Source: Diaporthe sp. PMI_573 (Eukaryota; Ascomycota; Sordariomycetes; Diaporthales; Diaporthaceae). Taken from it: a DNA stretch of 64,000 nt. Made by a program: the position numbers and the translations under genes. A model generated the notes under the pieces. The model saw only the letters and a program-made list of their open reading frames with translations, was not told where the DNA came from and did no database searches. The stretch lies in NCBI GenBank assembly GCA_021399435.1, contig JAJTUP010000008.1, positions 62,001-126,000 on the forward strand, in the 5' to 3' direction. Within the stretch, counting starts at the first letter, position 1. Each line of letters opens with the position of its first letter. This document shows positions 1 through 11,483 of the stretch, one piece after another.

Positions 1-1486
1 GGGGAGTGATGCACCCAGACCGAGTCGGTGATGCCCGACGTGCGCTCGAATTGGGAGTGATTGGACATGGCGTATACTGATGCAAGTGAACTGTTTCTGC
101 GAGTAGACGCTACATGTGGACCAGGAAGTCGGAAGGTTGGCAGGATCTTGTTGGCAGTTGGGGATGGAAGTCTAGTTGCGCACTGAAGCAGGGATCGAGC
201 ACACCGCAGAGACATTGCCGAGTGAGGGTTCCCCAGAGCTTGCTTTTGAGAGGGCTGAGGGGATAATGAGTGAGCACTGAAGCGCAGGAGGTGATTGTTT
301 GTGTTGTTTCCAAAGAACGCTTCAGTGGGATGGTGAGCAGGTCGACTGACCAACCAGCTTTTGGGTATTTGAAATACGACGCGTGCCTCCCCAACCGGAG
401 CATTTCCATTCCTCATGACCGTTTTTCCCAATTTGTCGTCATCACGGCCGCACAAGTTCGCCATCATTGCTGTGGTATGTCGTAGCTGTGCTGCCGTGCC
501 TCTTGGCGTGGCTGACCGGTGACATATCGACAACATCTCGTCATATAGACATCAGCTGCCCCGCCCCCTATGGTTCGTGCACGTCAAAGACCGCAGTGCT
601 AAAACAACCACTGCAGATGTTTGAAACTCAAGACAACTAGGCTACTTACACATTACGAAGCTCTTCAGATATTCTCCTGGATAGGGTGAATGGAATATAA
701 CTGGCATTCCGTGCAATGGGGCGACCTGGGATCATGACATCCATTTCCCGGGTTCTGACACAATGTTCGAATCGGGACTTCACATACTCATTATCACAGT
801 AACACAGCTGTATTTAAAAAGAAACACGAAAACGTCTTTGTTGGCTTTCCTTTTGTCTGGTTATGCCATAGGAAAATCTTCCACTGAAGACCTGGAGGCT
901 TTTGCCACAGGAGGTGTTCGCAAGGGAGGCTATTTCATAAGACGTTATACCATGGGAAGTTATCCTATATGAGCTTGGTCAATAGGGGGTTGTCCTACAG
1001 GATACAGGAGGCCGTTCCATAGGAGGTTATCCCATAGGAGGTTTGGCGGTGGGTACTGCCTAGGTGGTCCACCATAGAGGGTGTGGCCGCGTAGCGGGCA
1101 CCTGAGCAAAGCTCGTGTGAAGTAACAAAGATTGGAAGGTTTGCATAAAACGCGTCTTTTGTGGTCACATTTGGCAAGAATACTGGGAATCGTGTACCGT
1201 TTGTCGTATTGTGAATCAAAATGCAGTAAGTAACACACCTTGACCGTCGCCCGCCGCTTCGGCCGCACAGCCTCCATCACCAAAACTTTTCACGATCGTT
1301 CTCGATCTCTTGCTAAATCATGCCAAACCAGTACGGCAATCAGAGACTCCTAGAACTCGGTACAAACTCCAAGGCAAACATGCAGGTGGCATGGCTGAAT
1401 CCCTCTCGCCACCCAATGTGCGGCCCAAAGTCAATTAAAGGCAAGTCCACCAAAACCAATCCATCAATGGAAAGATCATGATGGGT
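1..1486. other. Left-edge intergenic stretch, no gene recognised
   Basis: I see short overlapping open frames on both strands but none with a recognisable domain, plausible splice pattern or consistent codon use. Around 895-1080 there is a loose repetition of words such as ATAGGAGGTTATCC and GGAGG, possibly a degenerate minisatellite. The last 200 bases are probably the 3' flank of the NmrA-like gene, which ends at 1487. Confidence 0.5.
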
Positions 1487-2703
1487 TCAGTTCTTGACCT
1501 TCTTCTTCGGCCGAAGCTCCATTGCGTATATTCGGAAGAAGTCATCGGGCTCAGTTGGGTGGACTCCGGTAACATCGTGGAAAGCCGTGGTGGCGATGTC
1601 TTCACGAATCAGGTCAGCTCCAATACGGATCACGGACGAGACGAAAATTCTTGGCAGCAGCTTACAGTTGGTCTTTCCCTCACGAACCAGGCTGTAGTAC
1701 TCCAAAATGTACTCCATCTCGGAGGGGTCGATATTAGCCTGCGCCTTGAGAACGCGCTTCGCCTCGGCCCTTTTCGAAGTTTCAGCATTTTCACACCCAA
1801 GCATGCAGAGATAGGGGATTCAGACTCACTCGCTGATTTCCTCGTACTCGAGTGTCTGGCCCAGTGCCTTGGAAGCAGCCGTGGCCAGCTCCTTTCCAGC
1901 ACAGAGCATGGGGCCAGTCATAACCATCACCTGGCCACGGTGGCGGTCGTCGAAGCCGTGCTTTCCCTGTCCGGCCAGAACATGAGCCGCCACATGAGCG
2001 ACATCCTGCCAAATTTGTGAGCACATCTGATACGTCAGGACAAGGCAAACTCAGGTGCTTACACCAAGTGCGACAGGGGCAAACTTGTGGTTTTGGCCAA
2101 TAGGCAGAGGCAGAAAGCCCTCATTCTGAGTCTGCTGGGAGTAGAGGAGGAGATTCTCGGCGTAGAAGCCAGCCCTATGCAATGTCAGTTCAGCGTGTTG
2201 ATTTGAGAAGTGGACGTCATCATTTACCGAATAACGCAAGGCGAGTGACCAAGGGCGACATCAGGATCGCCCTTGGCGGACAGAACTGCAGTCTCCAGCT
2301 CGATGAACTCTCGCAAACGCGGCTGCTTCTCCTTGGTCGCGTAGTCGGCGCCAGCAGAGCTGATCAGCAGCACGTTCGAGACGCCGGCCTTCTTGGCGGC
2401 GTTGGTGAGCTCCATGGTAAGGTCGACCTTGTCCTGGTGGGCCGGAGGCACCAGGCAGATTGTATCGCAGCCGATCTTCTTGAGATCCTTCACGAGGGAC
2501 CGCTCGCGGCCGGGGACATGCTCGACGATCTTCGCTCCGAGCTTCTCGAGCTCCGCGACCTTGGGGGCTGAGGGCTGCAGGGTCAGGCCGGTGAGTGAGG
2601 TGATGCCCTTGTAGAACTTTCCCTCCTTCAGAATGAGCTCCGCGATGAGGAAACCGGTCTGACCGTCCACTGCGGTGATGCAGATGTTGCGAGTCGAAGA
2701 CAT
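1487..2703 (-). CDS. NmrA-like NAD(P)-binding protein, four exons, intact
   Basis: Exons by eye on the minus strand: 2703-2228, 2174-2063, 2005-1830 and 1769-1487, with GT-AG introns of 53, 57 and 60 nt. The sum is 1,047 nt, giving a 348-residue protein with no internal stop. It starts at a true ATG (MSSTRNICITAV) followed by a dinucleotide-binding loop (AVDGQTGF). The middle has the NmrA-like segment RAGFYAENLLLY and the C-terminus has EYILEYYSLVREGKTN, both typical of fungal NmrA/HSCARG-type atypical SDRs. Family members act as NAD(P)-sensing regulators or reductases in the cytosol or nucleus; the catalytic Tyr-Lys pair is usually absent, so a sensing role is as likely as an enzymatic one. 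Length fits the family. It is not affected by RIP. The exact substrate or partner cannot be told. Confidence 0.88.
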
Positions 2704-4794
2704 GGTGTAGACGACCACGATTGAAGAGGGGTGATGATTGTTTGTTTGCTTGATGAGAGAATTCGCTTGATGAAAGAATAGAAAAGTCGTGGATGGTGGG
2801 GTGGCAAGTGGAATGAGTGTCAAAGAGCCTCAAGAAATCACAATTGTTGTGCAGCGAAGTGCGAGCGTTTTTGGGTGACCTCGAGCTGCATCATTAGCCT
2901 CAGGCCCCTCCCCTTCGTCACAGTGACAGCTTTGCAAACGACTTTGGAAGTACGGAAAGGATTGGCCGATCAGATTAGCCTAGAATCTGCCCTAGAAATG
3001 GTTTTCCCAAGACATCTGAAGAGGTCACCTGCAGCCATGCAAAGGGAGGCTGAATGACGTGTATTTGAGCGGCAAAATCATCATCTAGACTTCATTTTCC
3101 TCTAGGCACCGCTACACTGCAGCTCAAGCGCTCAGGGTCAGTATCTGATCCTGCGATACTATTACCCACCCCTGAAGAGTGCACGTCACCAGTTCTGACC
3201 CGCACCTAACTCAAATGTGAGTCACAGCATCTATACCAGTCAAGGCTCCGATCAATGCCACACAACATCACATGGCACGTGCATGGAGTTGATGTTGACA
3301 TGACGTCCAAACCTCGCGTAATGTTGATCAACATGGCCATCGTGTGATGTATATGTGTACAATGTTGATTTCGTTGACATCACCCCTACAGTAGCCTAAG
3401 CCTCATCCTCCATTTTAGTTTCGTCAATTTTAAACCCCATTGCAACATTCCCAAAGCCCCCTGTAGTAAACTCCTCGGCCTCTTCGTCGCTCTCCACCAC
3501 TGTATGGCCATTTAACCATGCTGTGGCCTTTATCTTCATGGTTTCGTCGTCATCACAACTCTGTAGATTTACCAGTTCCTCCTCCTCCTAAATCGACAGC
3601 AGCAAGGGGTCAATCTATTAGATCAGGCCTACGCGATACCAAGATCGAAGTACCTGACATATGCTCATGATTTCTGCATCAAGTCTCCTCAAATTCTGTA
3701 TCCACCGGAATGTTTGGCCCAGACCCTAAGCTCTGTGAGTCTCATGGGACTTCTGTTGACGCACCAGGGGAGGTTGCATCTGAGAATAGGTCCGTGGTTA
3801 ACCGAGTGTGGTTGGGACCTGAACAGTCAGGAACTGGGATGAATTTGACGAACTTGACGAACTTGACCAAAGCTCCATCATCTATTGGCCTTGTTGAAAA
3901 CTCCGTTGAGGAGTCCTTCTACAATGCTGTATTGGTGGGTCTGCGTTACAGCATTTTTGTGGACAGATATATTTGCATATTCTTCTTCGACAGGCAGCAT
4001 GGTGATCCGGAGCAAAGGTAGAAAAATCTAACAAGAAACTTAGATGGAACCGCGACTACGGTCTACTGCCGAAATGCTACAAGTATGGATTGTTAGAAGG
4101 GGTTGAACTATTCCTTGGTATCAAGTACACACAGAAGCAGCTTTACACATACTCGTCACATAAAAGCCTATCCTGGTTGAGCACTATATCGGATGAGGAG
4201 AGTATAGAACCAACCAAATAAATGCTTGCACTAACTAGTGTAGATGAAACATCCCACTGCTACTAACCTTTTGCCTCACAACGTGAGGAACAGGGTCTGT
4301 GGTACGCGACATCACTCTAAGGAAGAAAGGGTGTGGGCGGTGAATTTTGAAGGCATTGGGGATGAATGCCTCCAGATCCCAGACCTTCCAAATTTTGACC
4401 TTTCTCTTCTTTTGGGCCGAGGTGACGATGATAAAGATTCGGGGCTACCCTTAGATCGGCTGAGTACACGGATCACTTGTGACCCGCAGGTCAACCATAG
4501 ATGCGTCAACCAACATGGCTAGCTCGCGAATTTCCAGTGTTCCTACGGCGGTAAAAGGTTACTGGGTATGGTAAGTCAGTGCTGGAGATTCCAAAGAATA
4601 GCTATTTCCCCCTTCCTCTTCCTCAACCCACCTCCTCGAGACATGGTTGGCTAATAGGAGTTGCAGGAATGTGGCGGATGTGGGCGGATGCGTCGTTTTG
4701 TCCCATGGCGGTGTCCGCAGCTGCTCATGTTTGGATTCCTGCCTACAGAGGTGCATCAACGACGATTTCCTCATGCTAGCTGACCCCCACATAA
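2704..4794. other. Intergenic, no secure gene; short acidic open frame inside
   Basis: The first ~200 bases are the likely promoter of the NmrA-like gene. At about 3404-3590 the minus strand has a coherent acidic frame (KIKATAWLNGHTVVESDEE and onward) ending at a TAG. It looks like the C-terminal tail of some protein, but I do not recognise it and there is no start. Plus-strand open frames at 3710-4021 (with an NLTNLTNLT repeat) and 4244-4522 are open but match nothing I know. Treated as gene debris. Confidence 0.4.
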
Positions 4795-5310
4795 TCAGTC
4801 CATCAATTCCTCGTCAGAGGGTGCCCACTCTTCAACACTACTATCATCGTCCACGCACAGCCATGGAAGTAGTTTTCCGCCCCTTGGACTCAGCTGTTTG
4901 GTGAGGACGTGGAACCTTCTCAAATCTTCTCGAGAGTCTGGCACTTTGTATACCATGCGGTCGATCTTAAGACTGCCCAACATGTGCATCAATGAGGTCT
5001 CCCATTTACCATACCTATTTCTCTCAACCAACCGCTGCTGGAGATTCCTGACTCGCGAATGATCAAGATCGCATTGATCTTGTGAAATATTAATTGTGAT
5101 TTTACCGCATACCAGCGTATATTCGCCGTCTTCATAGCGGCCGGAATGGAGATAATTCAGGATCGATGTACCGAGGGGCAAGTTGTACTTCAGCTCTCCT
5201 CCCCAGTCGAGGGATGCCAGAACAAGATATAGCTGACTCTGAGGGCTTGATCCGTCGCTTGGAAATTTTTCGAGATCTTTTCCAATGAGTATTGGGCATA
5301 CAGCGTAAGA
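4795..5310 (-). pseudogene. Orphan C-terminal gene fragment of unknown function
   Basis: The minus strand is open from 5439 to 4795 and ends in an acidic tail (DDDSSVEEWAPSDEELMD). The part between about 5310 and 4795 reads like real protein (QLYLVLASLDWGGELKYNL, then SLMHMLGSLKIDRMVYK), but I cannot assign a family. The upstream part of the frame, 5330-5439, is only the antisense of a decayed WD40 repeat encoded on the plus strand, so the true start of this gene is missing. It is best read as a 3' gene fragment joined to unrelated WD40 debris. Confidence 0.45.
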
Positions 5311-5334
5311 CACTCGAAGGCCACTACGATCTAA

Positions 5335-5800
5335 TCCACAATATAGTCTTCTCGCCCAATAGCTAGGTTCTAGCATCAGCGTCATTCGACAAGACGGTGC
5401 GAATCTAGGACACAATGACAGGCGCACAGCGGCTGACACTTAAGGGCCACCCCAATTAGGTTAGACACCTTAGACCAGCAACCATAGCAGTCACTTGCTC
5501 GCCTAATGGCCAGTTTGTAGCCGCAGCATTACGTAACAGAGCTATACAACTATGGGATGCAGTAACTGATACTAAGCAACGTATTCTAAAGGGCCACAAC
5601 GACTAGGTTACAGCATTTGCCTTCTCGCCTAACAGCCAATTCATAGCGTCAGCATCCTATAATAGGACAGTGCGACTTTAGGGTAGCAAGACTGGCGCAG
5701 GCCTATAAACAATCGAGGGTTACGATGATTCAGTCTACACTCTAATTTCTTTACCAATAGTTCCGGTTCCATTACTCTGTCTCGTATGGATTCTCAACGA
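5335..5800 (+). pseudogene. WD40-repeat relic (probable NACHT/NB-WD40 protein), RIP-damaged
   Basis: One plus-strand frame reads as successive WD40 blades: IVFSPNS-stop-VLASASFDKTVRI-stop-D, then KGHPN-stop, CSPNGQFVAAALRNRAIQLWD, KGHND-stop-VTAFAFSPNSQFIASASYNRTVRL-stop. Blade period is about 42 residues, and the FSPN, ASAS and TVRLW signatures sit in the expected places. Most stops are TAG where tryptophan TGG belongs, the expected mark of RIP on a repeated gene. Further decayed blades may run to about 5800. High-identity WD40 repeats of this type are typical C-terminal sensors of fungal NLR-like incompatibility proteins; the nucleotide-binding part is not present here. Confidence 0.75.
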
Positions 5801-8100
5801 GTCAGGCAAAACCTAATCAGGTCGCTCAGAAAGCATTCCGATACATATATTATATAAAAATTGCAGTTACGCTTTACTCTAAGCACATTAGAATTTAGTA
5901 TGTGGCGACCAGAGAGGACATAGAGTAGCGTTCCTGAGAATCAAGTATTAGGTCAGACATTAACGGCTCATATTTCAGTAAACAATTCACGCAAGTAGGG
6001 TCAAAACAAAACAGCCACCTAATGAAAACATTACTAGACAGCTATTATCGAGAAATATTTGTGATTCGATAGAGGATAAGCTTCTATGTCTAGTATAGTA
6101 TTCATCGCTATCATTAATATTCAAGAGCACTGTAAGTCCTAGTTGGCCAATCAAGACTCAGTTTTAGTCCGAAGCATTCTACTTTGCGGGCCGATTGGTT
6201 CGGCCACACACATTGGCTATAAACTAGCGGCTCCATGAAAGTCGACTAGGCCAACGAGGGTTTTATACATAACTATACTAACCGCCAAAGGAATGATAGG
6301 TGGACTGGTCTGGCCTAGAATAGGGACTATCGAATGAAAGTATCAATTACTCCACTTTTCAGCGTGTAATCGTAGTTCATGATCGTCTGGGGAACCTGTT
6401 TACTTGGGGCAATGGTCGACCAGAGTCATCATAAGCCGTGATTAGCTTCTCGCCGGAAGGACTTCCCCTTCACGTGAGTACTTGATAAATCTATAGAAAC
6501 CGTCCTTAGGGTAAAAGATGTCTAGTCGGCTAAACGCGATTAAATATGTCATGGAGACTCCAGAGCCTGCCTGTCTTCTCGGGGCAGCATGCATGCCAAT
6601 ACGTCGTCAACCAGTGGATTCCTTGAATCCAACGGCTTTATGTCATCGACGCGTCCGCCTTCACCCTCCGATTAGTTCTACCCGGATGTCACATCAACAT
6701 TAGCGCCTGATACGCTCCACCACACAACGCCGTTGATGCCCCAAAATATCTTAGGCCTACATTGCTGGTGTCAATAACGAGCAGGGATCACAGGCTGTTA
6801 TAATCTCTATGTTGGACCTCGCAGCCAAGCATTCGGAAGGCAAATAGCTTGTCAATATACACAATAGACCAGGCCGTCTATGGCTCGCCAGGAGGATTAC
6901 TATGGAAGGCAGGGGCGACTCCCTCTGTAGGAGAGTCGAGACAAAGAACATGAAGGAGTGGTCTGTTTGTGAGACTGGAGATGATTGGGACAGTGAGATG
7001 GATGTGGTCTTGAGAATCTTCATGGCTATGATGAAGATCCTGGATATAATGATGACTTTTGGGGAAGGGCGGGGACTAAAGTCGTCTACATTCACCCGTA
7101 CAATCAGGGTCAGCAGCGTAAATCGAGACATAGATTAGGAGTCAGGTGTAAACAATATCTTCTACCCAACCTCGATACATATCATCATATTCTTCCACGC
7201 CATGGGTATGTGAAAAAAATGAGAGATCTCTCCGCTCCCAATGCAGTTCAACCTCCCCAAGTCAAGCCATCACACCGTCATCCCTCTACGAAGACGGTGG
7301 CGTGTACAGGCTGCGCCACCACAGTTGTCAGAGAGATTTGCTTCCTTATTGCTGACACTCCTTGTCCGTAGACAACAGTGACTTGACCAATAATAGTCAG
7401 AGTGAGGTCACGATTCATTAGGGCAATTCACTGAGAAACGTTAGTGAAAATGGCCTATTGGGTCTTCGTCGGATCTTCACCGGGCCGTAGTGCGACTCTG
7501 GAGAAGTCGGAAAACGACAAGAGACGCAGGTAGGGAAAATGTAAGCGTAGGACTGCATAGGGTACGCTTCCAAGTCGAGGGCAGAGCACACGTGAGGCGC
7601 CACGGGCTCTCCCACTCACAAGGCCTGTAGAATACAGAGACTTGTTCTCTAGAGATTAGTTACGACATAGTAGTAACACGTTCTGTATTCGCTACGCTTC
7701 TCGTTCCCTTACAGAAAAGGTCGACTTTATCCACAAATATCCTTGGGAATTATTGTAGCTCCAGAGATACTGTCACTTGAATACTACCCTCTTTTTTGCG
7801 CGTTCTGATTCACATAACTCCCTAGCGGGGCTCCCCACGAGTGGCTCATGCTCAGAATGGCCCTTTCGACTCCTAGAAGGCAGCCACCGAACAAACACCT
7901 ACAGGATCGCCCCGATAGCCTCAAAGAGCAGCCCGTGCCCAGAAAAAGTCCTCGAAGCGCAGCGAACGCTAGGAGTTGCATCGACTACACAGAGAGGCCC
8001 ACGAATCTTCGTACTGCATCCTGAACCCTCGAGCTTTCCGCAGCAGAACTCGATAGGCGTGCCCGACCCGACGCAAGTAACCGTGTAGGATAGCAGCACC
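5801..8100. other. Gene-poor stretch, nothing recognised
   Basis: Small random open frames only (for example 6902-7138 and its antisense 6757-7131). Base composition is mixed, with some TA-rich parts near 5850-6150 and GC-richer parts near 7800-8100. No repeats shared with the rest of the window were noticed. Confidence 0.45.
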
Positions 8101-8104
8101 TAGC

Positions 8105-8716
8105 GAGCATATTCGAAAGCGACACGAAGCAGCACCAAAGGATACCAAGTTTGAGAGCCTCAAAGAACTGAACAGTGACTACAGCCCAATAGCACAGTAC
8201 GGCCGCGCGAAGTTGACCAGCATCCTCTACGCCAAAAATCTCTCTCGCCATCTCACATCCCAATATCCGAACGTTCTCGCCAACGCCACGCATCCAAGAG
8301 TCGTCGAGACGAAGATGTCCGTGGACGACATCCACGAGCCATACTCCATCAAAGGCTACGTCATGAGCACCCTGTTGGCGCCTGCGAAGAAGACTTTCTT
8401 TGAAGGCGCCGTGAGCACCATGTTCGCCGCGACCGCGACAGAGAAATCGGGACAGTATATATGCCCGCCTGCTGTCGTGGAGAAGGGAAGTGATCTGGCG
8501 AATGACGAACAGGTGGCGGAGAATCTGATGAAATTGACGCGCGAGGTCGTTGCGGACAAGACGGCGGCAGACAGCGAGGACAAGGCCTGCCCGTTTCGGG
8601 ATTACTGGGAGTTTTCGAGATCAGTCATGCCGCAAGTGAAAAGTCTTGTTCTCTTCATAGAAATGATTCAATTCCAAGTCCAGCTCGGGACATTGTCAAG
8701 GATGTTATCATCTTAA
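8105..8716 (+). pseudogene. C-terminal half of a short-chain dehydrogenase (retinol dehydrogenase-like), 5'-truncated
   Basis: The frame reads EHIRKRHEAAPKD, then QYGRAKLTSILYAKNLSRHL and NATHPRVVETKMSVDD, and ends near SGQYICPPAVVEKGS and SEDKACPFRDYW. The Y-x3-K catalytic pair (QYGRAK, Tyr codon near 8198) and the following helix are typical of fungal SDRs of the retinol-dehydrogenase/WW-oxidoreductase type. Everything upstream that should form the Rossmann fold with its glycine motif is absent; the sequence before 8105 is unrelated. The gene is therefore truncated and probably dead, although the remaining half has no stop. It lies tail to tail with the intact SDR at 8964-9982, a different subfamily, so this is not a local duplication. 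Confidence 0.75.
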
Positions 8717-8963
8717 TGCTTTGTTTGACTCGCTTCGGCGATTCTCTCCCAGACCCAGAATGTACACTGTTACGCCGCTTCGGATCAAGGCATGGGCAGA
8801 AACTATCATGACGTTGATCTGCTTTGTGAAGATTGGCAGTGGCCAACATCTCGTCACGCGTTTTACAAGTACCACACAGCTGGTAAAGGGAGCGTTACAA
8901 GTCACTGTGTCATTCGACAATCGACGAATCTGCCTACTGCGAACCTTGTCGTACCTGAGTAGC

Positions 8964-9982
8964 TCATCCGTTGACAACGACGCCTCCGTTTGCGTGTATC
9001 ACCTGCCCGCTGACGGATGAGCTGTCTGAAGAAGCCAAGAAGACAAAACAGCACGCAATCTCGCTTGGCTGACTGGGCCTGCCTATGGGACTCGTAAACT
9101 GCTCTTGCTTCTCGTGGCTCATCGAGTACGGAATCAGAGGCGTCCACACCGGGCCCGGGGCAACGGCATTGACGCGAATGCCTCGCCCGACATACTGATT
9201 GGACAAGCCGCGGGTGAAGGAGACAATGGCGCCTTTGGTGGACGTATAATCCAGCAGGTCTGGCCGTCCGATGTACGCGTTGATGCTCGCGTTGTTGATG
9301 ATGGTGTCGCCGCGCTTCATGTGCGGAAGCGTGTACTTGGACAGAAAGAAGAAGGGGTGAATGTTCGTGTCGAAGGTACGTTCCCACTGCTCCCTGTGAC
9401 ATTGTGAGCAAATGACCGTCCGTCGCGATATGGCTTGTGGTGAGCGTACTCTGACAGATCTTGGATGTCCTTCACCTCCATCTGGTACGCGTGATTGTTG
9501 ACGAGGATGTTGATGGTGCCCATTGCCTTCAGAGCCTGAGCGACGGCTTCTTTGCAGTTTCCCTTGTCTTTCAGGTCGGTGGGGAAAAGGTGGCACTGTC
9601 TGCCGTGTTTCTCGACCATATTCTTCGTCTCCTGCGCATCGACCTCCTCCTCTTTCAAGTACACAATGAACGCGTCGGCGCCATCCATCGCAAAGAGCAC
9701 AGCGACAGCGCGTCCGATGCCCGAATCGCCCCCAGTAATGAGGGCTTTCTTGCCTTCGAGTTTTCCGGCGGCTTTGTAGATCTGATAGCCGCCATCTTCA
9801 GTTGGAATATGCTGGGACTCTGGCTGCTCCTCCTTAAGTTCGGATTGAAGACCCGGAGGGTTCTGGTCCGTTGGCCGAACTTTGTGTCCTGTGTGCACTT
9901 TTTAGCGAAGTAGATGAAGGGATTGAGGAAGGGTGGGGGCTGTACCCGACTGGAACTGGGAGTCAGATCCAGCTTCTGCCAT
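8964..9982 (-). CDS. Short-chain dehydrogenase/reductase, three exons, intact
   Basis: Proposed exons: 9982-9946, 9897-9450 and 9393-8964, with introns of 48 and 56 nt. The total is 915 nt, giving 304 residues. The first exon (MAEAGSDSQFQS) is the least certain; it is chosen because the long frame has no ATG and because the donor/acceptor pair restores the reading frame exactly. The protein carries KVRPTDQNPPG near the N-terminus, the cofactor loop ITGGDSGIGRAVA, NILVNNHAYQ, and the active-site DYTSTKGA (Y-x3-K) followed by GRGIRVNAVAPGPVWTPLIP. This is the classical SDR subfamily that includes bacterial YghA-like and fungal glucose/ribitol-dehydrogenase-like enzymes, NAD(P)-dependent and acting on sugars, polyols or aldehydes. 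It ends in GGVVVNG with a TGA. No RIP marks. The substrate cannot be inferred. Confidence 0.85.
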
Positions 9983-10628
9983 GATTCCAGTGTTGATGCA
10001 GCAAATCACAGCAGGCTACAATATAACCTGTTTATCAGAAATATGACAATAGTAATAAGCCGCTTGAACATTGCAGTATATACCACGCTGAAATGCGTTG
10101 TTTTGTATAATGTTTGAAGATGATTTCGTCGGTATGACATCACGGAATGTTGCTGTGGGTTTGAGGGCAATCCAAGGGGCCACACGCCCGGCCCGGCTGT
10201 GGCTAATCAGAAGGGCCGGTCTGGCTTAGTCAGCAGAAGGGCTGGCTACTACACCAAGCACTTCGGCGCCTACAATAGCGATGACTTCCTTTCTTCCTTC
10301 CAAAGCAAGAATTAAACCCGTATCCAGACGTATGGCTTTTGCTTGCCTCTATTTGTATGTATAAAGACCCTCTGATCTACGGCATCAGGGCCGTACCAAC
10401 AGTTGCAAACTTATGACGTATAGGCACTACTATTAATGGAACCGCATTTTGCCTAGCTGTAGGCACCCCCCTACCATATATATACAACAACTCCCAATTG
10501 CGAATGTATCTCAGCAGATTGCTGGCAATAAGACCGAATATTAACTATTCTACCGAATTATCTTGTCTAGTCAAATTTAATGTATATACTTTTATATTTG
10601 TATACCAAAAATTAGGTTAGCGCAAGCT
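9983..10628. other. Intergenic, no gene seen
   Basis: Upstream flank of the SDR, then sequence that becomes increasingly TA-rich towards the inverted repeat that starts at 10629. The stretch 10190-10260 is GC-rich with a repeated GGGC(C/T)GG word, and a short TA-rich promoter-like run lies at 10480-10500. Nothing coding is supported. Confidence 0.4.
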
Positions 10629-11475
10629 CTGTCGTAGCTGTAAGCAGCAAATACCCTACTTCTGCTTGCCTATCTTCTGATAGTTCTCAACTTCCTTATC
10701 AAACCTCTAGGCCAGCTCTATAATTTGCCTAGCTTCTTCATCTAGCTTACCATATTCTCGGCCTCTACTACTTAGTCTGCCATCGAAAATCTCAATGCTA
10801 TACTACCCTCTAAATCCTGTATCCCTCACTGCCCTTACTATCTCTATAACCGGCAGATATCCTTGCTCTTTGCTAGGCATCAGCCTAAATACAGTACTCT
10901 ATCTTGCCCTCAGCCTTATGCCTTGCTGATCAGGCTTTGCATTAAGTGGTTGTAGAGGCTTGTACGCATCTAATACCTGCAACAAGTAGATCTTCTCTGC
11001 CAGAATCATAGATGCGAGCTTTTATAGGCTGGTGAGATATGATTCTCTTAACTTACTCTGTAACAGGCCTTTCAGATAGCCTATTGCTATTATCGAGTCT
11101 CCCCATTCTCCGCCAGCTGTCTAGAATGTATCCAGGCAGAGACTGATGTTAGGGCAATCTATAAGCACAATGATATTGTAGACATTAGACTATGTTGGCG
11201 CTATAGTTGCCCAGCACTAGTTCTTATATGCTAGATGTATATTATAGGTTGATAGTATATCTGCCAGTTAGGCAAGGTTAGCAGCTAGACAATGTTTGTC
11301 TATTATAATATTAGAAGAGTCTATTAAGCCGACCTATAATAGAGATGTTGGTCTATATACTTTACATCTTTTGTTGATAATATACTTAAAGCATATCTAT
11401 TCCTAGTTCCTACATAATGCATATCTACCCCCAAGCTCTTTTAAAGGCGTCTTCCCTTTGTGACTTACCCTTATC

Positions 11476-11483
11476 ATTTCTGT
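11476..11483. repeat. Left 8-bp target-site duplication of the hAT element
   Basis: ATTTCTGT here is repeated exactly at 14666-14673, immediately outside the two transposon ends. The uninterrupted arm B site reads TCATTTCTATTATTC in the same orientation, confirming that one copy is the original target. Confidence 0.9.

Noticed and set aside
8902..9411. Large overlapping frames on both strands across the intact SDR
   Set aside because: Shadows of the spliced SDR gene in other frames.
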